Origin: Gautieria morchelliformis | Lineage: Eukaryota > Basidiomycota > Agaricomycetes > Gomphales > Gomphaceae | Length of the DNA: 64,000 nt | Direction of reading: 5' to 3' | Assembly (NCBI GenBank): GCA_015179125.1 | Contig: WHVA01000546.1 | Location: 1 to 64,000 of the forward strand | In this document: positions 31,387-42,880 of the stretch, piece after piece | Numbering within the stretch: position 1 is the first letter of the stretch | How the letters are laid out: each line of letters begins with the position of its first letter | Position numbers and translations under genes: made by a program | The notes under the pieces: generated by a model | The model's input: only the letters and a program-made list of their open reading frames with translations | What the model was told of the DNA's origin: nothing | Database searches by the model: none

Positions 31387-31954
31387 CACGATCATGAAAG
31401 ACCGACGACCCTACATGGAGCACATTAGAAACTGGTATTTCGACCGAAACTTGACTACACACCTTAGCACCACCTTTGCCTCACCCTTACCAGCTGTAAT
31501 ATTACAAGTTAAAAACACCTATCATCATTCATCAGCGTGGAAAGCCATACCGTTCACAGCACCAGCAGCAGTATTCCCAGTACCAGTGGTAGCATTCCCA
31601 GATCCAGCAGCAGCAGCAGTCGTGTTGTCGTTGGCATGTTGATTGAGGCGATATGGTAAGTCCCAGCAGGGAGACCCTAATAAATCCTTTCCTAATCAAT
31701 CCTTTTGAATGAATCTGCCACCTCCACGGGGTTGTTGGCACAACAGCGCAGGTTATTGACAAGGAGCTTGGACTGACACAGAAGTACACAGAACACCTGA
31801 AGAAAGAGTCACATACCAGAATAAAAGACGGATCGTGTGTTGTATTGACTTACATCCAACCTAGTACTGCCCTGCTACCGCCTCTATATTAGCTATGTAA
31901 TGCTTTCAGCACTGCGTTGAGCTCACAGAGGTACAGTGAGTATACAGCGAACAA
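31387..31954 (-). repeat. Repeat R', right arm of the inverted repeat
   Basis: Reverse complement of repeat R (25323-25798), with about 55 extra bases (31387-31440) next to LTR-X3 and the small insertion GAAGAAAGAGTCACATACCAG near 31799. The plus strand has an 82-codon frame (31394-31642) ending Ala/Pro/Val-rich; function unknown. Confidence 0.65.
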
Positions 31955-33982
31955 TACACGTGGTGTCAAGGGTAGAGTGGCACGTTGTCAGAGCCTCAGG
32001 ATGGGAATAAGAGATAAATTTTAACCTAAAATTGAACATGAAATGTGCCTTGACAAGACTGACCATGAGTATGCCTGACTATAACTATGCATTAGTACAT
32101 GAGATACACGCTTCACAGGTGTTAGCGCCATCCAGTGGTAAACGCTGGCGATCACCGGTGCACACCACTGGCCACCAGTGTCCAGCACCAGTTGACGCCG
32201 GTGGGCCATGCTGACTGATGCAGATCACGGCCAACCTGTACCTCACAGGCTCAAACACCGACGCAGGGCAGACCCACAACATGTGGCCAGTGGTGAGTAC
32301 TACCTGCCACTGATAAACAGTGGATATCGCTGATGAACAGTACTTGTCCCCGTTTCTACCCATCATGCCTCGCAGGGGGAAATGATCCACGCCAGGAAAT
32401 CCAGCGGTGGCACCCAGGAAGCCTCAGACCACTATAGGAAGAAAGGCACTTCTCATCAGTTCCAGAGGGACTGATAACAAGTGTCGAAACCACTGCAGAC
32501 CAATGCTCAAACACTGGTCCGCAGTGGCTTTGATGAAGCTGCGGTGAAGTTGGAAGGCACTGATGTAAAAGAAGAAATTTTCAATGAAAAGTCCATATAA
32601 ACCTCACTGAAAGTCCGTGCGGTCGACGTGGAAAGTTATGGGCAACGGATGTTGGTTGTCATGAGTCATTACCTGATATTCGGTGACTGGGCATGGAATA
32701 TACTTCATTGGTAAAGTTGGTCAGATGATGACGAGACGCTATCCGCGATTCTGTGACAATCAATATTTCAGGCTTCCTGTAATGAGGCAATCCAGTTGGA
32801 AAAAAAACATCAGATATATATTCGGGCCCAAAGATGGAAGCAAACAGATGGAAATAGCTGTGGGACAAGAGAGAACAGCTCAGATGATGGTACAGGGAGG
32901 AGGAGCAGGGAGGAGGAGCGGCAGATAGGTAGGCCAGGGAGGGAGGGGAGGGGCTAGGGTTTCGGACACGTGCATCAGCACAATCACATGCCAGTTCCGA
33001 GAAAGTGGAGGATCAGGGACAGACTGCTCGAGGAGAAAGAGGCATATGTAGCTATCTTCGAGGGTACGAAAAAGGATCACAATCCTCGGGTGGCCTGGCA
33101 ATTAAGGACTGATAAACAGTAGCTTGCAAAGCTGAGCTTCGAGTGCATCTTTGGGTTTGAGAGACATTTCATGATCCGCAGCCACAGGTGATGGTGGAAA
33201 GGTCATCGTAAGAATTTGATAACTCACAAAAGCAACGTTGACTGGTAGATCGCGGTGTTGGACACGAGTGGACGACGGGGGACAGTGGCCGGGTGGGATG
33301 CAGTGTGGGACGCGAGTGGACGGAGGGGTACAGTGGTGAGTGTCAGCGCTGAATGTGAAATACCAGCACTCACCTCAGAGGGGGAGCGAGTGGTGACGTT
33401 GTTCCTCGCGGAACTTGACGGTGCACCATAGGCCGCCACTTGGCATTGGGTGCGAGTGACATCCGATGGGACGTGTTGAACGACAGTGCCACGCATTGTG
33501 TGACAGCGCGCGATCGAGGGTGGGTGGGGGTGGACGCCAGTGCTTCAAATGGTAGTTGCCACCATTGGCCGCCGAAAGTCAACGGCCATTGATGCCGGGC
33601 GGCACCTGGCCCGGTGAAGCGTGTATTACTGAGTACACAGCCAGATGTTAAGGATATACTCCGTATAAGCTGCTAATTGAGATGCCCCATGTGCAAGCAA
33701 AGTTGCCTTCCACTTGAGCCCGGTCTCAGCCCGGTCTCCAAGCCAAGCAATAAGCTCGGTGCAGGCTGACGCCCAGACCGAGCGTTTACGACTCATCACG
33801 TGCCACGTCCAATCTCTGCCTGCGGCTTCCGCAGCAGACTATCATAGGCTCAGCTCGGGGGGTGGTCGATGCCCGATGTCCAGGCCGAAAGATAGGCCCA
33901 GTTCAGGCTGGAGCTCAGACCCAGTGTGACTTGACTCGCGCTGAGCCACGCTCCACGCTCACCTGGTGGCCAGTTCGCTCGG
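31955..33982. other. Unassigned segment
   Basis: No gene recognised. 32110-32540 has many CCACTGG/CCAGTG motifs forming short imperfect palindromes. 33245-33345 contains two copies of a ~55-bp unit (GAGTGGACG..GGGACAGTGG). Small open frames on both strands look random. Confidence 0.4.
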
Positions 33983-34780
33983 ATGGCACACGCGCTCATG
34001 CCGCCATCCTCCCTGCCACTCATACAACCCGGTCCAGAAGCCAGCGCGAAATTCCACGATCCCCACTGTAAGTTGGTGATTCAAGCCCATGGAACCCACA
34101 ATAACCTCCGGTCACCAGATTGGCTTCCAGACGGCAAGGGGCTTTGGCAATGTCAAGCCTGCCAAGATGCGCGGTGGCGTCCGGGACACCGCGCACGCGT
34201 GCACGAAGACTCGCAAGTGCACCGGCGTAACGTACAGTACCGGCAGGCTTCGACTGCGTTGCAAAACCACGCAGCCACATCAGGGTGTTCGGACAGTGCG
34301 GGGCCCTCAGTGCAGCGCGATGCCATTCCCCAGTCCATCATTGATCCTTGGGACAACCAGATGAGTGAAACCATGTCGGTGGGTCTACCACTGGCACATG
34401 TTCAAGCTGGTTTGTCATGGGACCCGAGCGGTAGCCAGACGGTTCTAGAACCGTCGTTTCGCGATAGTACGGTGTTCGACTTGACCACAGGGCTCGAACG
34501 GTATCTGGGTTTGCGGGATGTACCTGCACAACAGGGCTCGGATGATGGCCGTGGCGAGCCATCGGATGCCTCCAGTGATTCTTCGGCGGGCTCATCTAGT
34601 CTAAATGAAGGTATTTGCCTCTTTATACACCCAAGCTCGCACACTGATGCATGTGTATCGGAGATACGACATCCCATGGTCGTCCAAGGCGTGTTCAACG
34701 CACGGCGCCTCGAGACGACAATCCATGGTATCCATGGGCAGATAAAGTCGTGAGCACACCAGTTTTTCTGCTCGTTCGCA
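33983..34780 (+). pseudogene. Agaricomycete transposon protein (Plavaka-like), N-terminal part
   Basis: A 256-codon frame (to 34753) contains HDPHCKLVIQAHGTHNN, SPDWLPDGKGLWQCQACQ and a Ser/Asp-rich stretch. One frame over it continues DDNPWYPWADK to a likely donor near 34747. This resembles the N-terminal region of large transposon-associated proteins common in mushroom genomes (Plavaka-type). The frame change near 34690 could be an intron or decay. Confidence 0.45.
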
Positions 34781-35870
34781 GCGTTGCTGTGGGTTTAACT
34801 ATGTGCGACATAGACCTGTTCACTGGACATTCTCATGCATTTGCCAAGGTCAGCCTTCTCAGACCGGCAGGTAGATGTGTTTTTGTGGATGCTCAAAGTC
34901 AACGGCATCGACGATGTGCCTTCGGTGAGGGGTATGAAGACGTTGAATTCAACAATGCAGCATCTGTGTGGGATTGACAGTATCAAGTACACTGGGGCCT
35001 TAGGGCATAAGTATTATGTGAACAATTTGGCGCAGTTAATCTCACAGGTGCGTCACGCGATCACTGACCGGGACATAGCTCACAAGAGACAGCAGGAAAT
35101 GGCAAATTCGCATGTGCGACCGTGGCTCCACTTTTTTCCCAAGGACTCGGGTCAGCATTTGTCCGAGGCCAGGCAAGGCCAACGGTGGCTGAACGATGTG
35201 GATGGTGCCCAGCTCACCCCCATGGTTCGAGTGGGACTCCGCGATTTCTATGTCTGGGAGCCGACTTTGTTGAAGGATTGCACAGCTGTTGTGCCCTTTC
35301 GCTGGTACACTCGCGGGGGGTGCATGGAGGCTCCATACGCTTGAGGCAGCATGGGTAGTTCTGGAGTACGAGGTGCTTACGGTGAGGGTTGAGGACCTTT
35401 TACTCAACTTCCAGGAGTTTGGTGAGGGCTATGGGCGATATGGGTGTCCACCCCCTTGGTGTATTGCTGGTATGTGATCGTCGGCATTCCGGTTCAGTCA
35501 GGCATCTGATGCTTAGGTCACGTCCTAGGAACTTTTCACTCTGCCACTGGGGCTCAGGAGCCATGGACTCGGACCAATGCGAGGGTGGGTAATCCGTGGC
35601 GGGAGCGTGCGAGGGGGCATCGGGTGTTGAGTGTGCCTCTATGGCTTTACTGTGACGATACATCGGAGAACACATCCAAGAAATGGAACAAACACAACAG
35701 CTTTTTGTTCACAGCAGCCGGGTTGGAGCGTGAGCATGCTCAAAAAGAGTACAATGTTCATTTCTTGTGCACATCCAATATCGCGCCGCCTTTGGAAATG
35801 CTGGACGGGATTGTGGACCAGGTGAGGTGCGTGTGCAGGATGCATTGTGGTCCAGTTCAAGGATGCTAAT
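34781..35870 (+). pseudogene. Plavaka-like transposon protein, middle part, cut by gypsy
   Basis: Frames encode SLDILMHLPR, FSDRQVDVFLWMLKVNGIDD, GALGHKYYVNNLAQLISQ, RPWLHFFPKDSGQHLSEARQ, VWLYCDD-like VPLWLYCDDTSENTSKKWN and EYNVHFLCTSNIAPPLEMLD. These blocks recur in agaricomycete KDZ/Plavaka-associated transposase proteins. Intervening introns or frameshifts occur near 35350 and 35590. The Ty3 element starting at 35871 interrupts it and no continuation is found after 42404. Confidence 0.55.
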
Positions 35871-36235
35871 TGTCAGGGTTCACGCATTTCCTTCCACAAG
35901 TTTCTATTTCCTTCCATGAGTTTCCGTTACCTTCCGTCAGTTTCCATAACCTTCCGTCACCTTCCATCACATGTCACATTCCATAACCTTCTACAAGTTT
36001 CTGTCTCCCCTATTATGTAAGCCTTGCCAGCGCTATAAGACTGTAGCCCGTGTGGTGGCGTTTCCTCAGCTTGATCTCTGAGGATACCCACTATACAGGC
36101 AAGTCCCCATGTATCTATCGTTGGTAGAGTTATAAACTGAGGATACCCACTACACAGTTGGTCGTTGTCCTAGTATCGGCTCTTATCTCCTTGAGTATCT
36201 TTGGTTGTGGCTTCGTCATTAGTGTTGCCCTCACA
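35871..36235 (+). repeat. Gypsy A 5' LTR
   Basis: 365 bp, TGTCAGGGTTCACGC...GTTGCCCTCACA. It differs from the 3' LTR (382 bp) by several substitutions and by a duplicated TCACATGTCACATTC-type stretch, so the element is not recent. Upstream pentamer CTAAT. Confidence 0.88.
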
Positions 36236-36295
36236 GAAGATCAAGCTCATAGGACGACCCCACACACTTTTCTTAACCAGCCTTCATCTCAGCCT

Positions 36296-37402
36296 ATGGC
36301 AGACCAACTCCCAGACGCATACTGGGACCCCCTGGGTGACCATGGGCCATTTCTTCGAGGCCTCCTTTCCAGCCAAGCACAGCAGCTGCAGCAACTTCAA
36401 CTGCAGAATCAGGAACTGCACAGTCAGATTGTTAACGTTCACGACCACTTAGCCAATGCTGCCGCCAACGCTGCTGTTGCTGCTGCTCAAGCCCTTGCAC
36501 CCTCAGTACCTCACAGTGTCCCTCCATCTACTCGCTCTATCAAAGCAGCGGAACCGGAGAAGTTCAATGGAGACCGTGCAGAGACTGAAGGGTTTATCAG
36601 GTCTATCAGATTGTCCATTGCTGTCCAGCCGGCATCCTTCCCAGATGAGCGCACAAAGATCCTATATGCTCTTTCCTTCATGACAGGAGGCTCTGCGGAG
36701 ATATGGGCACACAACGAGACACAGGCTGTCATTGATGGCACCTCCTCTATATCCACTCTGGAGGGGTTCATTAAATGTGTGGAGGAGGCCTTTGGTGACC
36801 CAGATCGTGCCAGAACGGCTCGCACTAAACTGCATGACCTTAGGATGGCGTCAGGAATGTCGGCAGATGAATACACGGCTCAATTTGAGATCCTGGCAGG
36901 CAGGACAGGCTTTAATGATGAGGCACTCGAGGATGCCTACGCTCGTGGCCTTCCAGCAGGTATCCTTGATAAGATCCACGCCCAGCCCTTTCTTCCATCC
37001 AACCTCAAAGCCTGGAAGGAAGCAGCCTGTCAGATTGACCGCAATCATCGCCGTCTGTTAGAGGTCAGGAAGGCACAGACACCTCATGTCCCTAATCGCC
37101 CTCCTCCTGCCCGTCCACTCCACACTCCTGCTACGGCTCCTGTTGTCACAGCACCACCCAGTAATGCGACACCTATGGACATTGACTCATCCCGCCGCCG
37201 CACCGAAACACGGACCTGCTACAACTGTAAGAGACCTGGTCACATTTCACCAGACTGTCCTGAACCTCGCAAGCCACGAATCCGCGCAAACCTCACGGAG
37301 GCGGACATTGCAGCAATTGTCTCTAAATCTGTGGCAGCGGCGATGGAGGAACGCAAACAGAAGGTGGAAGCCCCTGTCCAAGATGAAGGAAAGGGTTTTT
37401 AG
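36296..37402 (+). CDS. Ty3 Gag
   Basis: From ATG 36296 (MADQLPDAYWD), the first Met after the LTR; the frame is also open back into the LTR but without an ATG. It has a Gln-rich coiled region, a capsid-like domain (KFNGDRAETEGFIRSIRL, MSADEYTAQFEILAGRTG), a Pro-rich linker and one zinc knuckle CYNCKRPGHISPDC near the C-terminus. About 369 codons, uninterrupted. It would assemble the virus-like particle. Confidence 0.88.
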   Translation: MADQLPDAYWDPLGDHGPFLRGLLSSQAQQLQQLQLQNQELHSQIVNVHDHLANAAANAAVAAAQALAPSVPHSVPPSTRSIKAAEPEKFNGDRAETEGFIRSIRLSIAVQPASFPDERTKILYALSFMTGGSAEIWAHNETQAVIDGTSSISTLEGFIKCVEEAFGDPDRARTARTKLHDLRMASGMSADEYTAQFEILAGRTGFNDEALEDAYARGLPAGILDKIHAQPFLPSNLKAWKEAACQIDRNHRRLLEVRKAQTPHVPNRPPPARPLHTPATAPVVTAPPSNATPMDIDSSRRRTETRTCYNCKRPGHISPDCPEPRKPRIRANLTEADIAAIVSKSVAAAMEERKQKVEAPVQDEGKGF

Positions 37403-37413
37403 GCCAGTCAGCG

Positions 37414-40400
37414 GTGAAAGACATGCCCCACTCGACGAATCGGTTTTCAGTTCTCGAAACATGTACAATAGGGATCACAGGCGATATGATGCATCCTTCT
37501 CCTATCCCTGATCGAACTGAAACCAAACCAGCCATGCCAAAAACCCAACCCATCGCTCCAGTTGCTAATGCAAACCTTCCAGTCCCTCTATATGTCCGTA
37601 CTGCTGACCTCCGCCGATGCACCAAAGTACCTCTCAAGGTCCACTCCGTTGACACAGGGCATCCACTTGCAATTGACTCCCTCCTTGACAGTGGTGCTAC
37701 AGGGATGTTCATCGATGTGGAGTTTGTAAGGGAACACAGACTTCGGACCCGTCCCCTACCCCGTGCCATCCCCGTCTACAATATTGATGGTACCCCAAAT
37801 GAGGCTGGCTCAATCAAGGAAGAAGTTGACCTCATTTGCACATTTGGGGATCATACGGAACGTGCCACATTCTCCGTCACGAGCCTTGGACGACTTGCCA
37901 TCATTCTTGGTCACACATGGCTTGTTGAACACAACCCAGAAGTTGACTGGCGTACAGGAGATGTGAAGATGACACGCTGTCCCAAGTCATGTGGGGGCAG
38001 ACCTGTTGTCAGAGGGCCCACAGTCGAAACTGTTCCAGAAGAGAGTGTAGATCAAGAGGAGGTTCCCATACAGCACACCCGCTCCCTACTTGAGGAAGGA
38101 GACAGGACCTTTGTCATCTTTGTGAATGAGAGTCCTGAAATGATTGGCGCAGGCTGGACTGTCTCCCAACAGCTTGCTGAACGGGCCAGCAAGTCTGCAC
38201 CAGTCAGATCCTTCGAGGACCTTGTCCCCAAACCATACCAGGAGTTCAAGGATGTGTTTTCTAAGGAGTCATTTGACCAACTGCCTCCTCGAAAGCCCTG
38301 GGACCATGCAATTGAGCTCACTCCAGGTGCACAACCCTTCAGCACAAAGGTTTACCCAATGTCACCGGTTGAGCAAAGGGAACTGGATAACTTCCTTGAG
38401 GAGAACCTGAAGAGCCATCGTATCCGTCCTTCCAAGTCACCTATGGCATCTCCAGTCTTCTTTGTGAAGAAAAAGGACGGCAGTCTTAGATTTGTGCAAG
38501 ACTACCGGAAGCTCAATGATATAACAATCAAGAATGCCTATCCTTTGCCCCTTGTTCCAGACATCATGAATAAGATTGCTGCTGGAAGGGCTAAATACTT
38601 CACAAAGCTTGACATTCGCTGGGGATATAATAATGTACGCATAAAAGAGGGAGATGAGTGGAAGGCAGCCTTTCGGACAAATAGGGGCCTGTATGAACCT
38701 CTAGTCATGTTCTTTGGACTCACGAACAGCCCAGCAACCTTCCAGACGATGATGAATGACATCTTCAAGAGTCTCATCGATGAAGGGGTTGTGGTGGTGT
38801 TCATGGACGACATTCTCATCTTCACAGAGTCACTTGAAGAACATCGTAGGATTGTATGACGTGTCCTTGAAATCCTCCGGGCCAACAACCTGTACCTCAA
38901 ACCTGAAAAATGCCTATTTGAGCAACTAGAGGTGGAGTATCTCGGCCTCATCCTCTCTCAAGGACAGGTTGCCATGGACCCAGTCAAGGTTGCAGGGGTG
39001 CGGGACTGGCCAATACCACGTAACGTCACTGAAGTCAAATCATTCCTTGGTTTCATCAACTTCTACCGTAGATTTGTGGAAGACTTCTCACACATTGCAA
39101 AGCCCCTCAACCAGTTGACAAAACAGGATGCCCAATGGTCTTGGGATCCAATGGCCCAGAGCAAGCGTCCTTTGACAAGCTCAAACTCCTCATCACCTCA
39201 ACACCGATCCTTGTCCTCCCTGATCAAGACAAACATTTCCGTCTTGAAACAGATGCCTCAGCCTATGCCACAGGAGCAGTACTGTCCCAGCTATGTATGA
39301 TGGCAAATGGCGGCCTGTGGGGTTTGTCTCCAAAAGCCTCAATGATGCTGAACGCAACTATGCCATCCATGACAAGGAGCTTCTTTCTGTGATTCGGGGA
39401 TTAGAGGAATGGCGCCACATCTTAGAGGGAACGAAGCACAAGATTGAGATTCTCAATGACCATCAGAATCTCACCTACTTCCGCACTGCACAAAACCTGA
39501 ACCGTCGTCAAGCACGCTGGTCACTCTACCTCTCTCGCTTTGATTTTGAGCTGATCCATCGTCCTGGTCGTCATTCAGCCAAGCCTGATGCACTCTCACG
39601 ACGCGTGGATCATAAGCGGGGGGAGGAAGACAACCAAAATCAAGTCTTACTTACCCCTGACTTGTTCCACATCAAGGCGAATCCCCAGAGGCTGGTGCGC
39701 AGTTAGTCCCAGGTGAAGGTGATGCTTTCCTCAATCGAGTAAGGAACTGTGTAGACCGGGATGAAAAGGTTGTCAAGGCTCTCAAAGAACTGGGCTCCTC
39801 TGGCAATTTACGAGGGAAGATTGGTCTGAACAGGATGGGCTTGTCCTCTATCACAACAAAGTGTATGTGCCGCTTGATGCAAAACTACGACATGACATAG
39901 TGAAAGCGCACCATGACATGCCTCTCACCGGTCACCCTGGTTGTTGGAGAACCACTGAACTAGTTGCTCGGAGTTACTGGTGGCCTGGGATGGGACGTTA
40001 CATTGCAAAATATGTGAAGGCCTGTGACCTGTGCAACCGGACAAAAACCTTCCCTGCTTCTCCCATTGGCAAGCTTCTACCAAACCGTATCCCAGACCGT
40101 AGATGGCAGGTTATGTCTGTTGACTTGATTGTAGAACTGCCTACCAGTCATGGCTATGATGCTCTCCTTGTTGTTGTCGATCGCCTCTCAAAGCGGGCAC
40201 ATGTCATTCCCACCACTTCAGATGTAACTTCGGTGGGAGTTGCCCGACTCTTCCGTGATCATGTTTGGAAACTTCATGGGCTCCCTGAAGAAATCATCAG
40301 TGATCGAGGCACACAGTTCATCTCCCAGTTCATGCGTGAACTGAACAAACTTCTTGGTGTCAAAGTCGCTGCCTCTACTGCTTATCACCCCCAAACTGAT

Positions 40401-41018
40401 GGACAGACTGAAAGGGTTAATCAGGAGATTGAGCAATACCTTCGACTATTCATCAACCAGCGTCAGGATGATTGGTTCGAATGGATATCCTTGGCCGAGT
40501 TTGCCTATAACAACCGAATCCATGCCTCAACCCAGACTACACCCTTCATGTTGGACAGTGGCCAACATCCAAGGCTGGGACTGGAACCAGTCCGGGAAAC
40601 TCGACTCGAGGCCCTGGATGAGTTCACAACGCGGATGGAAGCGGCCACGAGAGAAGCTCGTTCAGCCCTGTCCAAGGCAGCAGAGGACATGGCACGCTTC
40701 TATGACGTGCACCATAAAGCAGCCCCAGTTTATAAGCTTGGTGACAAGGTCTGGCTCAATGCACAAAACATCACAACCACTCGCCCAATGAAGAAGCTAG
40801 ACCACAAGTGGCTAGGTCCCTACACGGTTAATAAGGTGGTCTCACGAAATGCCTATGGTCTAAATCTTCCTGCATCCTTTGGTCGCACACATCCAGTGTT
40901 CTCTGTCGTCCTGCTTCGGCCATATGAAGATGACCCAATTCTTGAACGTCATGCCCCTCCACCACCCCCCCTCTCATACGGGATGGAGCCGAAGAATATG
41001 AAGTTGAAAGGATTCTAG
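37414..41018 (+). pseudogene. Ty3 Pol: protease, RT, RNase H, integrase
   Basis: Protease LLDSGATGMFID; reverse transcriptase with LRFVQDYRKLND, TKLDIRWGYNNV and catalytic FMDD; stop TGA at 38857-38859, where the context TGACGT fits a CGA-to-TGA change; then the RT thumb (SFLGFINFYRRFVEDF), RNase H (ETDASAYATGAVLSQ, DALSRR) and integrase with H2C2 zinc finger and D,D,E core (SVDLIVELP, SDRGTQFIS, DGQTERVNQ). Frameshifts lie near 39150, 39295, 39690, 39810 and 40980. It starts 12 bases after the gag stop. Confidence 0.88.
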
Positions 41019-41308
41019 ACAGCAGGATGTTCCGTGGAAGGTTGGAGTATCTCGTGCGCTGGAAGGGCTATGGAGCTGCCGACGATCTCTGGCTACCAGC
41101 AAAAGATGTCTCTGGGGCAAAGCGACTCATTAAGGAATTTCACCAGCAGAACCCAGAGGCACCTCAGCGTATCTCAGCAGCCACATACATGTCCCTCCCT
41201 TTCCAGAGATTTCAGAACTTCACAGAACCTTCCAGGCAAACTCTCTTCGACTGGACAGCAGGCAGGGCTTCTACTCATAATGTCAAGGGTCCAGGACCCC
41301 AAAGATAA
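40985..41308 (+). pseudogene. Chromodomain at integrase C-terminus
   Basis: One frame over from the integrase end, the sequence reads EYEVERILDSR, GRLEYLVRWKGYG and DDLWLPAKDV: a chromodomain as carried by chromovirus integrases, where it directs integration to marked chromatin. A one-base indel near 40980 separates it from integrase. The aromatic positions Y, W and a later W are present. Confidence 0.85.
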
Positions 41309-41414
41309 GCGATATCGGCCTCCGCCTAACCAATTCATTCCGATAAGCTATATATCCCCTCTCCACCTGTGACCGCTCGCTTCCACTGCATCGACCCCAC
41401 CACATCCATCAACC

Positions 41415-42011
41415 ATGTCCTCGCCCGCCATTGAGCTTGTTGCCCTCCCCAGCTTCACCCAAAACCTCTCTGACCTGCCAAACATGTCACGTGTCGATCC
41501 CACCCTCCTGCACTTCTCCGGCTTCTCGTCATCCAGAGCAGCCAGTGAAGCCAAGCTACAAAGGATGCTTGACTGCCGTGATCTCGATGTCGCATGGTCT
41601 TCAAAATGGTCCGTCAGCTCTGAGGACCTCACACCAGCGAAGAGTCAGGCGCCCACTCGCCCTGCACTCGCATTCCTCAGACCCCGACACAGACGAGAGA
41701 ACACGTACTACGTCGGCGACCCTGTCTTCCTCAACGATGGAACCCCCCCGTGTGGAACCCCCTACACTTTCGAAGGCTGGGTGGGGCGACATTTCCGTAA
41801 CATGGCAGGAGAGCGAATACATCGAGCAAGGTTCCGAGGGCCGCACTTGCCCATGGACCCCAATCCCCCTGAGCTCATCATTGACCTGCGTTACCAGGAA
41901 GGGAAGGGTCAGGAGAGATGGTGGTCCCGCCTGTGGCATACTTGGAAACGATGTCTCGGTGGATGTTGGGGGCTAGGTGGCAGCTGTGCTTGTCGGGACG
42001 ACCAGCATTGA
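41415..42011 (+). CDS. Extra ORF downstream of chromodomain (gypsy ORF3)
   Basis: 198 codons from ATG 41415 (MSSPAIELVALPSFTQNL) to TGA 42009-42011, 12 bases before the 3' LTR. It contains PPCGTPYTFEGWVG and an Arg/Trp-rich C-terminal part. No signal peptide, membrane segment or known domain is seen. A homologous but broken copy is in gypsy B (56280-56815), so it belongs to the element. The position is that of env-like genes, yet nothing in it looks like an envelope protein. Function unknown. Confidence 0.6.
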   Translation: MSSPAIELVALPSFTQNLSDLPNMSRVDPTLLHFSGFSSSRAASEAKLQRMLDCRDLDVAWSSKWSVSSEDLTPAKSQAPTRPALAFLRPRHRRENTYYVGDPVFLNDGTPPCGTPYTFEGWVGRHFRNMAGERIHRARFRGPHLPMDPNPPELIIDLRYQEGKGQERWWSRLWHTWKRCLGGCWGLGGSCACRDDQH

Positions 42012-42022
42012 GAGGGGGGTGA

Positions 42023-42404
42023 TGTCAGGGTTCACGCGTTTCCTTCCACAAGTTTCTATTTCCTTCCATGAGTTTCCATCACCTTCTGTCAGTTTCCATA
42101 ACCTTCCGTCACCTTCTGTCACATGTCACATTCTGTCACATGTCACTTTCCGTAACCTTCTACAAGTTTCCATCTCCCCTATTATGTAAGCCTTGCCAGC
42201 GCTATAAGACTGTAGCCCGTGTGGTGGCGTTTCCTCAGCTTGATCTCTGAGGATACCCACTACACAGGCAAGTCCCCATGTATCTATCGTTGGTAGAGTT
42301 ATAAACTGAGGATACCCACTACACAGTTGGTCATTGTCCTAGTATCGGCTCTTATCTCCTTGAGTATCTTTGGTTGTGGCTTCATCATTAGTGTTGCCCT
42401 CACA
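42023..42404 (+). repeat. Gypsy A 3' LTR
   Basis: 382 bp, TGTCAGGGTTCACGC...GTTGCCCTCACA, preceded by the polypurine tract GAGAGGGGGGTGA (42010-42022). The longer size relative to the 5' LTR comes from a short local duplication. Confidence 0.88.
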
Positions 42405-42865
42405 CATTCACCAGCTGTAGAATTACGAAAAGCAGACGGTTCTTTGGGGTGCCTTGGTTCCACAGGTTTTGTTGTAGTATGTGTCTCCAAGCTAATAGAT
42501 AAGGTGACCCTTGGTTTCGCCATGACACTTTGTGATTCGGGAGTGTCCTCGCTGCTTCTGGCTTTCTTTGACGGGGGTTGACAACGTTGAACGTTGAGAT
42601 TTTTGAAATGTTGACCTGCTGAAAGACTCAATTAAGTCAATGCAGGACTTGGAAGTTGCATCAGCCGTCCCTTCAGCCGCTGTCATGGCTGCTCCTTTGT
42701 GGGATTCTGCCTTCAAATTTTGCTGGTCCTTGCCTTTCCACTTCTTGTTCACCTTCCCGCTCACACCGGGTTCATCCTTCCCCCCATCAATTATTTTCTG
42801 CTTCCTTTTCTTTTTAGGCAGAGGGACAGCGTCCTGGACACTCCCAGATCCTGTTGTCACTTATT
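42405..42865 (-). pseudogene. Unknown Lys-rich protein fragment
   Basis: Two overlapping minus-strand frames: 42492-42860 (LPKKKRKQKIIDGGK, basic) and a second that takes over near 42600 (PPSKKARSSEDTPESQSV). The gypsy A LTR at 42404 truncates it. A cluster KKKRKQK could be a nuclear signal. The family is unrecognised and a frameshift is likely. Confidence 0.35.
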
Positions 42866-42880
42866 TCTACAGCGACAGAT

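Larger units (their letters stand above)
35871..42404 (+). mobile_element. Ty3/gypsy chromovirus A with extra 3' ORF
   Basis: 6.5 kb: LTR, gag, protease, reverse transcriptase, RNase H, integrase, chromodomain, an additional 198-codon ORF, polypurine tract and LTR. Integrase after RT is the Ty3 order, and the chromodomain marks a chromovirus. pol carries one stop and several frameshifts, so it is dead. The flanking pentamers differ (CTAAT left, CATTC right), suggesting a recombinant between two insertions or loss of one flank. Confidence 0.9.

Noticed and set aside
36158..36295. Gag start inside the 5' LTR
   Set aside because: The frame is open there but begins with TTG; the first ATG after the LTR is 36296, a normal Ty3 arrangement.
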